A stretch of DNA of 64,000 nucleotides from Aquatica leii (GCA_035610365.1 CM069434.1:30776238-30840237), one strand, 5' to 3'; counted from the stretch's first letter, positions 35,844-49,169 are shown. Numbers and translations: made by a program. The notes: generated by a model from the letters alone, not told the origin.

Positions 35844-35849
35844 TTTAGT

Positions 35850-38800
35850 TAATTGATAAAAAGCTTTGTTGCATTATAACAAATGAACATTTATTACATA
35901 TAATAATTTAAATAAATAAATAAAATAAATAAATGCAATAAACAAACAAAATTTTACACAGAAAATAAATTCATAACAAAATAAACGATTACAATAAAAA
36001 TTCATAAAAAAAAATTTACTAACAGGTAAGATTGAATTTAAAATTTTAAAAATAAAAATCAATAAAGTCAAACTTTACGTTCAATTAAATTCAAAAGTTT
36101 TTGGATTTGTAGAACTAATTAAATCAAATTAACAATGTAACTTATATAGTTATATAAATTCAAAAAAAAATACAGATAACTTATTATTTTAATTTAATTA
36201 AGAGTACATTTATTTGTGACTTTAATATTTGTTTTAAATTTGCCTAAATGTCTTTGATCGTAAATCACAAAATGTTTATTCACACAAAGCACCAAACTGA
36301 AATATTGGTACGTAAAACACCAACGAAGCGTTAACTCACAGTGTTATAATTATAAATGTAATCGAAACTTTTTTGCAATTATATAATTATTACTTTAAGT
36401 AACTGGTTCTAATTATGATGTACGAAAAACGTGTTTTCTGGATAACTGCAGTCTCTAAGTGAAGTAATTGAAATGTTCTCAGAATTGCTGTTATAATTTG
36501 ATGCGATCCGCTACATAGTAAAGTTGAATTACCAAAATCAAAAACTGAACTTTCACATCTTATTATTTTCCAAAAATGAATTAAAATCCAACTGCCTAGT
36601 AATTAAAAATATTTTTTTGTATTAACGTTATACGTAGTGTATACAGAGTTTTAAAATAAAAACCCATATAATAGAAACACGAGAATCAAAGATGCAAAAT
36701 TGTAGCAAAACGTAGTAGTACGTGCGTTTGGACGACGTTTTTCAGGTCATACATGCAATTGTAAGCAGATATAACAACGCATAAACAAAACGCTTATTGG
36801 TGTTAAAATAAAGAACACTGTTAAAATATCAAATGCCAGTCGAAACTAGAAATTATAACATCTAAAACAATCTAAATTTTATTAACACAAAACATGTTAA
36901 ATAGTCTAGTCAGATACTGGGCAACAAGAATTAAGGGATTAGCGGTGCAAACCGGTCCAAAAAGTATTGCAGCGATACCTTCGGTATTAATTAAATTGAA
37001 CAACGTATAGTACATACTAGTAAATAAATAGTTAGTACCGACAAACATACCTCAAGTAAAAAATACTAAAGCTTTATTTTTGATAAATTTATTTGAAATC
37101 AATTAAGCTATCTAATCGAAGTAATTGGATCCATGGTACACAATTAACAATTAACTAGGAGTCAAGAACAATTACACCTAAAGTGATCGGCACAAACCAA
37201 GGTTGGATTTTTTATTAAATGTTGTTAGAATTAGATAACATTCTAAAAAATTACAACGTAGCACACGCCGAAACGCCAGAAGGTGTCACAATAGGCGTAA
37301 ACACAGCAAACGGATGTTTTAACAACGTAAAACCAAAAATTAATTAAAAACAAAAATTTACTTCACAAAATTTGAAATAATATAAACATGATTTGAAATG
37401 CGTCAATCAAATAGCAAATTAACGAAAAGCACTTGGAACATAACTTAACTAACCACGTAAATTTAAAACAAGCATAAATACGAGAGTCGACAAGAAAGTA
37501 CGCAAGAAAATCCTACGCAAGTTACAAGTTCTAAAACTTAACATTTTTCTAGCTTTTTAAACGTTGGTTATTGTCTTATTGTATTCGAAACAATTAGTTT
37601 TTTTTTATAAAATAATTTAAAAAAATACTTAAACGAACTTTACGCCGGTGCGCTTAGTTATTTAACTTAAAACTAAAAACCCGAAATTCTATGTAAGTTT
37701 GTCTATTTTCTTGTAATTGGTATAATTATTTACCTTATATTTTAACAAAATGTATGTATTGTAAAAAATTAATTAAAAACAAATAAATGTGATTTTTTTT
37801 ATTTATGTAACATTTGCTCTTTTTTTTTAAATAACAGCAATAGACAAAATGTAAATTTTAAATAAATAATTAATAAAAAAGACAATTTTAAATAATCGCA
37901 TTTTTAAAAATAATTACAATTACTTTTTAATTTTTATGAGAAATTACTTTTTTGTACATACGCGTTTCAATTAACAAAATCCTTTGAAACCAACAGTTGA
38001 TAAAAACACAGAAATGTTTTCTACTCTGCTGAAAATCGTGTTTTATCCGCTTTGAATAAATTACAACTTGCAATTTGTGTGTAAAAACATGCACAAATTA
38101 AATTTCAAATTAAAAATTTATTGTTAAAACAGAAATATGAAATGGCTGTGTTAGTTTTACATGAGTGTGTAGTAATCTACACTATGCATATAAGCATAGC
38201 GCAGTAATCTAGTAAATACAACAAAAGACTTTAACACATCAAACATAATATATTTAATTGTCTATTTGCATTTTTATACTGCAGTGTAGTGTATTACTTT
38301 TTACTGATGAACCATTTACGGCGCATTCTTGCACTTCTTTTAAAAATTTATTTTTAGCATTGATTAAATTGCCGAGCATTCAACAACGTAAAAGTTTTTT
38401 AAGTTTCAAACGGTTCTGCAAAGTTTTAATAACGGGAGCTTACTACAAAGTTCAAACAAAATAAGATCGATTTAATCAATTGTATTGAATTGTAATAGAA
38501 TTTGTTGAAATGGTGGCTGTGCATTCTTACATGTAGGTCAGTTCTTTTTTATTATTTTAAGCATATTAAAAATATCTCTTTTTAGTTGTTTATGTATATT
38601 AAAACTAATTTATATTTATAATTTAACAAAAACAATTATTTAAAAAATACTAAATTCATACATATATATGTATGTAATTAAGGAATACTATTTTATTAAC
38701 AATTGAAATTCTTTTTGTAAAATACAGCTCAACTCTATTGTTAGATATGTCGATTAGATATTTAGCAAAGTTTTGTTGTAGTTTTGAGTAGTATTTTACT

Positions 38801-39885
38801 AACAAGAACTTTTTCTATTACAAGTTTGTTTCTTACATTTATTTCAGCTTCACGTTAGCTGCGGTAAACGTCACTGTGAGTTTGACATACGCTTGTGTAC
38901 CTATTTTTTTTAAGTTTATGATCGCATTAACAAAAATCAAAATTAGAATTGTATTGCAAAATAAAATTGTAGTTTAGATTTTATTTATTATGGTACAATT
39001 CGTGTTTTTTTTATACGGCAACATTTTCTAGACAGTAACCTAACTACTAAATTTAAAATAATAAAGAAGACGAAAAAAGTTTAAACGTGGTCTAAATTGA
39101 CTATGAATATGACTATAAAAGTTTTTAAAGGTTTTATGTTAATAAATAAGTAAACGTTTAAAACTATACTTTAACCCGGTGTTGACACTATGAGTATTTG
39201 TTACATTACTGGTACGATAGGATATGACCATAAATTGCATAAATGACGCATACAGTAACACATATTCTAAAAATTACATAGTACATACACACACACAAAC
39301 ACTCGCATATGCATAAACAACAAAAATAAGTAAAAGAAATGTAACGGATCCCCGGTAGTTCAGGTCGTCAAGCGTTGGATTTAAAGCGTTATTAAGCTAA
39401 ACACAATTAACATAATCTTTTCTATAACATAAAATGTGTTTATTACAGTAAATTGTACAACTTGGGTAGTTTTATTTCACTCGGTATACAACTAATAAAT
39501 TAGTCTTTATTTTAAATGTATTAATTCTGGGATTTGGTTGAATGCGGCCTATAGGTCAAATAAATTGACCGTCTTTTCGGTTTGGATACGTGAACACGGC
39601 CCACGGTTTTTTTGCTAAAACTGATTACACAACGTATTTTTCTTAAATGCAATTCGGTAATGTGTAAATAGCGTGGTAAAGTTCTTGTCAAAAACGGTGG
39701 TAAAAATTAAGTTGAGTAACTTACACGCTGGATAAATACGGAAATTATATGATAAAAGTGCGGTAAAATTAAACAGGTAAATTTGAATTGCGTTAATAAA
39801 AGTCTATGCACTGCAACTGCACCAGTTGTAACGTTAAAAAAAAGAAATTAGTTCAATTCGCGAGTATGAAAATTTCTCGTTAGTA
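35850..39885. other. AT-rich gene-free stretch
   Basis: No supported gene. Short GC-richer pieces at 36660-37000 and 39340-39620 show nothing I can identify. Confidence 0.5.
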
Positions 39886-40071
39886 TGAAATTTGTCAGAA
39901 CCTCTCTGCTCTTGCGCCGAGACTGTCACATTTTAGATAGCATTCTCGCACTTTATTTTGCATTAGATCATTTTGCGAGTTGGGTACTTTTATGCCCGGG
40001 TTAGCCTTCACCGTTAGATTGTGTCACGCTGCTAGTTTAATATGCGATTATTTGTGGAAGTTTGAAACGGG

Positions 40072-40131
40072 GTAAGTGGTATACAATTCTCTTTATTGAG
40101 GGTTTAAATTGACGCTACTAATTTTCTATAG
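40072..40131 (+). other. Conserved 60-bp intron (copy 1)
   Basis: GTAAGT donor, TCTATAG acceptor, and the internal motif TTTATTGAGGGTTTAA are shared in order with the 61-bp counterpart at 55953-56013. Confidence 0.55.
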
Positions 40132-40143
40132 CGGATTTTGATA

Positions 40144-40189
40144 GCCACCCATTGTTCTGCGTTATCATCCAAGATAACTAGCAGGTGGC
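40144..40189 (+). ncRNA. Conserved hairpin in the intron-bearing repeat
   Basis: Outer stem GCCACC (40144-40149) with GGTGGC (40184-40189); inner stem GTTATC (40161-40166) with GATAAC (40173-40178). The other copy keeps both: outer CCACC/GGTGG and inner GTTATC/GATAGC, where the changed base still pairs as a wobble. Confidence 0.4.
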
Positions 40190-40330
40190 CTTGTTCGAAA
40201 TATTCCATGACGTCGAAGCATTGATACGTCCTTATCATATCCACCGTCAAAGGTTGAGAAGCGCCAGGACAATCCTTTCTTTTGCAAAGACAAACATGAA
40301 AAATTTAATTGGTTAAGTCAAAGGGAAACG

Positions 40331-41368
40331 CTGCGCACTTACCTAACTACAAATTTTTCAAAAAGTTTTACCTACAAGAAGACACTGTATTGTTTTCGTT
40401 TGCCATTTATAGAAGAGCAGTTTCAATTTCCTTCAGACATGCAAATAGATTTGTCTGCTGCATGAATATATGTATAGATATCATATATGTTTATCTACTA
40501 ATTTGCAGAAACAATTGTGTGTCTCCAATTAATCATTTGCTAACAGGTCTAAGAAACTTTGCCACAGGTGCTTATATAGATATAATTTCTGATTATATAT
40601 GGATGAACCCTTCAACAGCTGGTTTATACCCACAAATTATTAATATGCCAAACACAGACGAAAACATACAATTGGTAAAAGCTAATTTCTACAAAATTGC
40701 AAAATTTCCCCACGTTATAGAAACTATAGATTGCACCCATGTCGAAATTATATCACCAGGTTATATTTTATATGTACTTTAATAAATAAAAATAAATACA
40801 TAATAAGTAATTTAATAATAGGTGGGGAAGATGCCGAGATCTATCAGAATAGGAAAGACTTTTTTTCAATCAATGTTGAGGCCATCTGTAATGCAGATAA
40901 CAAATTTCTAAATGTTGTTGCTCGGTGGCATGGTTCAAGCTATGATAGTACTATATTCAATAATTCAAATGTCAAGGGATTGTTTGAAAGGGTTGAAATG
41001 CCAGGTGGCACCCTATTAGGTTTGTATTCCAACATCTGAGAATAGAATCAATAGTATTAATCTTTTCTAGGGAATAAAGACTACGCATCAAATTATTATT
41101 TGTTAACACTTCTATTAAATCCCATAACCCCACCAAAACAACACTTTACAATGAGTCCCATATTTGAATTCTCAATAAAATTAAATGCACGTTTGAAATA
41201 TTAAAGAGAAGATTTCCAGTTCTGGCATATGGTTGCCGATTAAAAATAAGATATATCCCAGCACTCATTAGTGCAACAGCAGTTTTACATAATATTGTTA
41301 AAATCAACTATAAAGATGAACGAGGTACAGATGATGAGAATTTTATTGCTGAAGAGTTAGAACACTAA
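40331..41368 (+). pseudogene. PIF/Harbinger transposase (HARBI1-like)
   Basis: DDE transposase acting with the Myb-like protein encoded convergently at 41574-42434. Readable order: FFKKFYLQEDTVLF, IEEQFQFPSD (one base out of frame with the preceding block), NNCVSPINHLLTGLRNFATG, then FPHVIETIDCTHVEIISPG with the first catalytic Asp (codon 40729-40731). A 62-bp GT-AG intron (40760-40821) is followed by GEDAEIYQNRKDFFSINVEA and ARWHGSSYDSTIFNNS with the second Asp (codon 40944-40946). A 51-bp intron (41020-41070) is followed by NYYLLTLLLNPITPP, then LKRRFPVLAYGCRLKI and ATAVLHNIV. The catalytic Glu (in VER-F-LKRRF of the family) is Lys here (41183-41185), and an in-frame TGA precedes it. Another intron probably ends at TTTGCAG (40509), but its donor is unclear. 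Inactive. Confidence 0.85.
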
Positions 41369-41573
41369 TTATGGATAGTCAAATTCCACCTATGCCAGTA
41401 ACAGAAGATCAACATCATAATGAAAATATCTACACGAGACATATGATTGAAACACATTTTTCAAATTTATAGTCAGAATAATTTTTTGTCCATATATTTT
41501 ATTATGAATATTTAGAAATAAAAACAATATGATTAAAAAAATATAATACAATTTAATAGCAAGCTAGATAAAA

Positions 41574-42434
41574 CTACTTTTGAGTCGTTTTAGTTGTAAT
41601 TCCTTTATCTTTATATCTAACTCTAATGATCTTTTTTTTAATCTGGACTCTTCTTCCTCTCTATTTTTTGTTGTTGATAGAACACTGTAATCTTGGTTTT
41701 AAATAGTCTGTTTTTAACGTAGCAACCTCTAAATATTGCTTCGATAAAAAAATTGTATGTACTGGCTGTACGGCATTTCAATTTTTGACATGGTGCAGTC
41801 TTCAAATCTTTCTCTTTGTAACTCTCCTTGCATGTCTAAAAATAAATTTAAAAAAAATAACATCAAGCATAACAAAAATCTATAAATTGCTTTCTTCCCC
41901 TTATTGTCATGGTTTTCGTCAAAATTTCCAAGTAGTTATCATAAAATAACTATACTAATTTTAAATAATTGACATACCATAATTAGATTTGTGACATTGT
42001 TATTACTACTAGGTCAAAAATCTTTAGAGACCATACCACAAGCATCACCCCCAAACTCAACTTTTAAACCCTCTATTGTTTTGTTAGTTTGTTGTATCCA
42101 AAATTATATCTAAACTCAGATCGGTCTTAGGTGTGCACTTTCCTCCTTTAGTTGCTCGTAATTGCTATCTATTACTTGCAGCAAATTCTCTAACTTTTGC
42201 TTTTTTATTTTCGTAACATTTTTTTAAATCTTTTTTTGCTTCTATTAATTTTACTAGAAGAATTAGCGTTAAATTCAACGGTAATCCTGTCCCAAGCTAG
42301 ATTTTTCTCACTCCATGTTGTTCCATTTGTTTCTTTGTACTCAATTATTTTTTGTGTTTCGCGATACAATACATAAGAAAGAACTTTTTTTCATTTGAAA
42401 AATTTACTTCTTGTAATTTTCGTGTATCATTCAT
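41574..42434 (-). pseudogene. Myb/SANT-like DNA-binding protein of the Harbinger element
   Basis: Starts ATG at 42434. The first block, EVNFSNEKKFFLMYCIAKHK and IIEYKETNGTTWSEKNLAWD, followed by RITVEFNA, is the Myb/SANT-like (Myb_DNA-bind_5) domain of PIF/Harbinger partner proteins, which bind element ends and bring in the transposase. The frame then shifts around 42220. A GGGK-like linker remnant (TKGGKCTPKTDLSL) follows, then a probable intron ending TTTATTTTTAG near 41840. The tail includes MQGELQRERFEDCTMSKIE and ends in a charged coiled coil (SLELDIKIKELQLKRLKS) at 41574. It is convergent with the transposase, the usual layout for this superfamily. Broken by more than one frame change. 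Confidence 0.75.
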
Positions 42435-42605
42435 TATTGTATATCACATAATACTGCATAATAGTCACTATGATGGACGGGTTGTTTGTATATTTGGTAT
42501 AATTAATTGAAACTTCCAGGTAATGCACGCGTGCTAATATTAGGTTTTTGTAGGTATGCTTCTTTTTAGTGGTTATCATAAATAGATTTAAAGAGATAAA
42601 AAAAT

Positions 42606-42880
42606 ATGTACACTCAAATTGTCAGATTTGATAAAATGTTTAAAGTACAACTATTGATAAACTTATTGAATAAATGTTCCAACAATTCGGAATTTTTTAC
42701 AAATGTTTGTTCATTGATGAAACAATGGTACAATATTTTGGACTTCATTTCGCGAGACGATTCTTTAAAGGTAAACCAGTACGCTTCAGCTATAAAGACT
42801 ATATGTTATGTAGCTCTAGTGGCTATTGTTACGCTTTTGATACCTACTGTGGTGCTAAGCCGACAATAATAAATCTAAAT
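42606..42880 (+). pseudogene. piggyBac transposase fragment (PGBD3-like)
   Basis: RFDKMFKVQLLINLLNK in one frame is followed, after a frame change near 42674, by QQFGIFYKCLFIDETMVQYF, ARRFFKGKPVRFSY and SSSGYCYAFDTYCGAKP. This is the first-catalytic-Asp region of a piggyBac transposase (family form SIDEQMVPYFGRHSAKQFIRGKP). It belongs to a different subfamily from the copy at 5.3-6.5 kb. Only about 85 codons remain; no terminal repeats are seen. Confidence 0.75.
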
Positions 42881-42904
42881 AAACTTAACTGCATTTGTAT
42901 TTAA

Positions 42905-45900
42905 CAAGTACTTACTGAAATTAAAATTAAGATAAATCTGAAAATGTTAAAGAACTTTAAAATGAAATGCAAAAAAGTAGTAAAATGCCACTAATCTATG
43001 TAAATTGATTGTTAACAACAAATCAAAGTGATTATAAGCGACTTTAGGCTTAGACTCGGACTTTTTAGGCTTGGCCTTAGTTTCTCCTTGAGAGAAGTAG
43101 AACTTGGTCTTTGCCGTATTATCGTTTGTGAACCCAAACAAACTGACGTTTTGCAAGACATTGCATTTTAAGATGCAAGCTGCATTTCTTTTTATTTTTG
43201 ACGTTTATGTTAAAATGAGGTATTCTAACTTCTAATTTTGTTGAGATATCTACGTGTTTATCAAACGTTGTTTAAATTTTTTTTTTATTTTTAATTATGT
43301 ATTTAATTAATGAGTAAAAAATCATCAAGAAATGAACGTGGTATAAACAAATATTTTACAGAATATAAAACATCATTAATTTAAAATAAAACAATGTTTA
43401 GTTAATTTGCGACATAGTCCTAGGAACATTTTACTTTTTATCAATAAATAAAAATAAAAAAAAACTAATTAGCAAAGAAGCTTTATTTATTCAGTGAGCT
43501 TATGTGAGCAATACGCATTTGATTTTTTTTTAATACTATTTACCAAAATCCAGTACGTTTAAAGTATTTTTTAAAAGTGTTTACGCAACAAGAACTAATA
43601 ATATAAAACGCTTGTGACCATAAGTGATATGTTTGGGGCCGTATTTACAAAGTGATAAGTTACGAGTAATGCCTAAAAGTCAAGACTTTACCACCAATAC
43701 TAAATTTGATACTGGGCAATTTAAGGTTGTCTTCCAAACTCAATTGTTTGAGCTGTATGCTTATTTAAACAATAAAATATTTATTAGCATTAAACGACGT
43801 ATAAGTTTCTTTAATTGCATTATAAATATTAAGAAAATTGCGTTGTTATTTTTTTTATTTTTAGAATGTATTGATATATCAGTAATATTTACGACAAATA
43901 GGGGTCATAATTTTTAAATATTGTATACCATCTTGGTTGTAAATAAGTAAAATAACTTTGATTTGTATGTTACTTGTAAAAGTTTTGCTGAAGTAAGAAT
44001 TTGGTTCTATTTTACAACCCGATTTAATTTCTTTGTAATATCGCAAAGAGTTACTTCTGTATGTTTTTTTGAAATTGATAAATGGCATACCTGCGATGTT
44101 GATAGTAAAAATCATTTGAAAGCTTAACACACTCTGTTTATATTATCATTAAATGATTTAATAGCAATTTACCTGTCATATCAGTATATAAACCATTTCT
44201 ATTACATTTTAAACCATTTTAAGGGATGGTTTGGATATGTTAACTAACTAATTGCGTGTCTGGAAAACTGTAAATAATACACTCTTTATTATCTATTAAT
44301 TTGTGTTGATGTCAAACGTAAATGCAAACTATACTAACTAACTAATACATCTGCTGTCACAATTAATTTATGCAAATTTATTTGTGTAATGGTTTAAAAA
44401 AAGTTATCACTAATGCACTTTGCTTGTGATTGTGTAATTAACAGATTTTTATTCATTAATTAATTATTCTTTGTTGATGTATAAAATTATAGTCTCATAA
44501 CACATATACGTACTTGTGTATTGCTTACTCTGCGGATCTGCTAATATTAGAATTATTTGTCTTTTTTTATAGATAATTCGGTATAATATATTTTGTAATA
44601 CTGATTATAACATTTTTGTTATAAACTAATTTTTATTTATTATTATTATTATTAATGTTTTATTTTATCATATACTTATTGTTGATTTTATCTATTTTAT
44701 GTTGCTATTACAATAAATATATAATTGTTTACTTTTAGTATTTGTCAGATGTAACTGACCATCTATAGTATGTTTCTCCCGTTTTGGCGCTCTTTCATTA
44801 ATTTTATAATTTACATAAGATTACATGAATTTTTTTAATTAGTTTCTAATGCAGTAAATAAATTTGAAGTGACGTGGTAAATATGCAATTGTGTAAATAA
44901 AATAAAAAATTTCAACAATTGATGTGGTGGAAGATTTGACTTTATATATTAACTAATGTGTATTTGTTTTTTTATCTTTACATGAAGAAAAACACTATTT
45001 GTTTTATGCTAAACTTCATGTTCATTCTGTGGGCCGCCACTATTATATCTACGCGTATCTATTCCAGTTTAGTTTTTAGTTTAAATTTTAGTATATTCCG
45101 TAATAACAAATTTTATAAAATTTTCTACTTTTTTCTAAGATGCATGACGCCGTATTCTTTGTAGTTGCCGCCGCCTTTTAGCGACGTTTCGTAACGCTAT
45201 TGTGTTTTTTATCACAGTCATTTAAAACAAATTTAAGAAAAATTATCCGTTTTGGCTTATCAAAAATATTTACATTTACAATGTGCGTAAAAATAAAATT
45301 ATATCAAAATCTCGAACAAAAAGACATTTTCGCAGTTACACTAGCATAATCCAACTAATAGACATTTTACAAATAGTTTAATTGTTATTATTATTGACAT
45401 TATTCTGTAACGTATTTTATAACGTTAAATTTTGTAACATTTTATAAAGTTTTTATACAATTTAATATAATTTTTGTTGTTGTTCAGGTACTATCAAACT
45501 TTTGTGCCTAACTTTATAAATCAACGTCGTACTGTAGGTTTTCTTGTCTCATAACTTATTTTTATCACATGTAGTACGACAAATATTTTGATTTAGTTTT
45601 ATTAGATGCATTTATGAAATCCAAACAATACACATTCGTATTTTGTTTAATTATTTAATTTATAAATAAAGTATTGAACTATTTACAGAAAAATTTTATG
45701 TACTACTTTTACGTTTAGCTGTCTTATATTATGCATTTATTTTATAAACATCGCACATATTAAAAACAAATTCTTTTTTACAATATTCAAAGTTTAATTT
45801 GTTACTTAGGCGACAATGCAGAAGTTGCATGTAAGTTTTACTACTTTAGCAAAATTTTTTAAGAATTTTGGAAAAGTTTTTGAAACTACCCAATTGCATA

Positions 45901-48775
45901 CAAAAGCTACTGGTTAACAGTTATTTTCTATGGCTTTAAATTATTTATTTGATTTCCCACATATGCAAAAAATCAATAAGGCAATAAAAAAACTATTATA
46001 TTTATTTGTATATAATGATATATTTGTGCATACATAATAATGTAGTATTCGTGCAAAGAAAAATAGAAACATTGTAAAACGCGACAAAAAACGATACTCT
46101 TTGCGTATTGCATAAAAAAGTTTTAAGTTTCCAATTACTTCTTCAAAAAGACAAGCGAAATCTTTCTATAATCGATTTTATATGAGTGTTCTAGAAACGA
46201 GCCGTAATTACATTTTGACCTAGTTATAATAGACATAAAACCTCAATTTTTAAAAATTTGAATATTATGTTTAAATAATGTATAAAAAAATAATAAACTA
46301 CACTTTAGTTAATTTTTTTAGTTTTATGTATGTTTATTTCTAGAATGTATAATTCTTTATTTCGATATAAGAATTAGTAAATTTTTACACTAAAATCTGT
46401 GTAAGTATTAGCACATTCTTACACAAATTTTTGTAATGTTAGTTTTTTTAAAGTTGGTATCTCTGCATCGTAAGTTGACGTTACATGAAAATGAAATCAA
46501 AATTATTGTAACTTAACAATTCAAATTCAAATCTTGGTGCCAAGATAATGTAAAGACGTCTTATTAAATCATAGTTATTTACTTATAATGCTATAAACAG
46601 GTCATTTCGTATGAGATTTTAGGTTAACACATAAACATCAATATGTCAAAATGTAAGTGTTGCCAATTCAACAAAAAAATTTTCAATGTTGTTTTAAAAT
46701 TAAATTTATACAGAAAATATTAGAACTGAAGCAAAATAGAGAAAATAGTATAAAACACACGTCATAGAATACGTTTCAATCACTCTACCGTTTCATAAAC
46801 TCGCTGCTGCGCGGTTCGTGTATGAAGCCCGGTCTCTTTCATTCTGTAACTTGTGTTTTAATATATTATTAAAGTGTTTTAGTCTTGTTTAATGTTTGAC
46901 TGCTTCAAAAATTAATAATTGAAGCTTTTTAAGGCATGAAGAAACAAAAGCGTTGATATTGTCGTGATTATTAATCGCGGATCAAGAAACTAATTTTTTT
47001 TAAATTTTTTTGTTGATTGTACATTGCTATTACATTACATTTTCTTATAATTTTACAATTTTACTTACCAAGAAACCGTTTTATTTTTATTTAAACAATA
47101 GTATGATTGTTAAGTGTATGCTACATAACCTCAGCTACGTTTATTCTTGTTGTGATTTCTGAAATAATTTTTTTTAATACGTTAACGTCTATAAAAATTT
47201 AATTTAATTAAATATATTTAATTTTGAAAATAGTAAAATGCAAAATGTAATAGGTATGTAACTGACAGTTATTACCAACCCCTCTAGTTGCAGTAGGGTA
47301 GTAATAATAAATGCAGGAGAATTCCAATTGGAATTAATTGTAAAGAAATATTGACCCTAGCTCAGGAGAGGGGATGTAGGTAAGAAATAATAATGCAGCC
47401 GAATTTGAAGGTAGCTTATATAATCTAAAAATAAATCCCACATAAACTTAAAAGATTTAGTAAATACCCAAAGATATAGGCGCCAGGTAGTTTATTTTGA
47501 AAACAAATCTTGTAATTCTGGCAAAATTACCAAAGCTAATCAAAGATATCAATACAAACAAAATCCAGAACAAAGTTCGTATTATCAATACACACAGTAA
47601 ATGTACTTAACTACTTAACGATACAATAGATATAAGAATAAGATATATAAAAAAATTAGACATAAGTTAATATGGACTCTAAGTACATAAGAGTCAAGAA
47701 CACAAACTAAAGCAAGTTAGTAATTTCTACCGTTAGGGAGTAATTTCCCGCGGTGCAATCATCGTAGAAACAAATTTTCAGTAATTACTCGTAGAGTAAT
47801 CAAAACAAATTAAATAAGATTAAGTACGATTAAGTAAACGTGCAACCAATCAAGAGGTCTAAGCAAACTTGGCCTAGTCAAAATCGCACGAACAAAAATA
47901 AATTTTTAAAGCAAATAACACTACATAAAATGTAAAAAAGTAGGATACTACCTTACTCGAGCCACATATAACAATAGTTTACATATACCGGTAGATCGAT
48001 CGACTTGTCCAGAGCTCTGCCCAAGTCCTAGTCCTTAGTCATCAGAAAAAAAATTAGCTAAAACACAAAAGTAAAACAGTACCACACTTCACACTTAATG
48101 TAGGTTAGAACATAACCAAAATTACAACAATACATTAGTATACTTATACAGTTTGGTAATTGACGTTACGTTTACTTAACTAAAAAAATTAGCATCGTAA
48201 ATTTCCATAGGCTGCCTCCAAAGAAATCCTGTAGATAACGATCATACGCCGTAAATATTCCAAATCAAACAGCAGAAAATTAGACAAATTGTCTCAATCA
48301 GAAATCGTAATTACAATCGCAATGGTTGTATTTCATCACATAACGGCACTCGTCGGGCCTTTAGCATCAAAGAAAGAAAAATTTACGAAGTCCTTGACTT
48401 TCACCTGCCATCTTTTACCCTTTTATTCTTTGGAAACGGTTACATCCAGGAAGAAAGCAGCCAAAAGAAAGAAAGAAAACAAAAAACCCTCTGTAATTAT
48501 TTGTCTAAGTTAGCAACAATAAAATTTGGATTAGAAAACTTACCAAGCTAAGAGTTAACCATTTAAATCTAACTTTTATCGCAAGAGTAAAACTACGTGT
48601 GCATAGTAACGAAGTGAATATTTGACAAGAACCCGCCAAATTCGAGTAAACATTTGTCAACCTTTAGACTTAGTCCAAACCCGTATCTCACTGTAGAGAC
48701 ACATTTTATATTTACGTTGCAGAACATTAGTGAATAAATTATTAACAGGTGCGTTTATTTGAGAACGTTACTAAT
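42905..48775. other. Long AT-rich stretch without recognisable genes
   Basis: I find no transposase, retroelement or structural RNA here. Open frames such as 43624-43917 and 44958-45164 are not recognisable. A somewhat GC-richer part at 46760-48720 includes short open frames (48289-48513) without family resemblance. Confidence 0.5.
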
Positions 48776-48779
48776 TAAA

Positions 48780-49045
48780 AAGAAAACGTAACAGATTTTA
48801 TAGCGTTATTCATTTTCCATTGCTTCTTTTTTTGCCGTTTTTTTTATATAACTCAAATCACTTACAAGCTTCATTTGACTTTTTTCGTTTTTTTTAAGTA
48901 TTAAATCTCTTCTTTTCTCAACAGTTTTTGTAAAGATTTAGCATTGCCTTTCATTTTTTCTCTTTGCTTTCTATCGTACTGTTTTTTTTTTCGTTTAGCT
49001 TTTGTTTTTGTTAGTACCTTTTTTGTTGCCACTTCTTTCTTATAG
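48780..49045 (-). other. Lysine-rich coding-like segment, unidentified
   Basis: On the minus strand one frame reads TKTKAKRKKKQYDRKQREKM and KGNAKSLQKLLRKEEI before a TAA, and a second piece (KSQMKLVSDLSY, KKTAKKEAMENE) follows. The bias could be a basic nuclear protein or tail of an element protein, but A-rich DNA gives lysine by default. No function assigned. Confidence 0.2.
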
Positions 49046-49113
49046 CATCTTAAAAAAAACAAGCAACCATAATGTTTCTTACTTTATTAAAAATATATCC
49101 TTTCCTCACACAA

Positions 49114-49161
49114 CCGTCATTCCCTCAACCAACCCAATGAGGAGATGACGGTGAGGGAATG
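49114..49161. repeat. Inverted repeat with two alternative pairings
   Basis: CCGTCATTCCCTCA (49114-49127) faces ATGACGGTGAGGGAATG (49145-49161). CCGTCAT can pair with ATGACGG, and CATTCCCTCA with TGAGGGAATG, but the two helices share bases and exclude each other. It looks like one 14-bp unit inverted with shifted phase. Confidence 0.5.
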
Positions 49162-49169
49162 ATGTAATC

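Larger units (their letters stand above)
39890..40330 (+). repeat. Intron-bearing structured repeat, copy 1
   Basis: Homologous to 55770-56205 over about 430 bp with substantial divergence. Both copies share an exon-like segment ending CGGG, an intron (here 40072-40131, 60 bp, GTAAGT to TCTATAG), and a second exon-like segment starting CGGATTTTG. That segment folds into a hairpin and ends AAGGGAAACGCTGCGCA. The second exon is open in one frame except for a TAG (ADFDSHPLFCVIIQDN, then QVALFEIFHDVEALIRPYHI). The other copy does not keep that frame, so I cannot say if it codes. Harbinger sequence begins immediately downstream. Confidence 0.6.

Noticed and set aside
40191-40202. TTGTTCGAAATATTCC resembling a tRNA B box, hinting at a SINE
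   Set aside because: No A box at the right distance, no cloverleaf, and the motif is not kept in the second copy.
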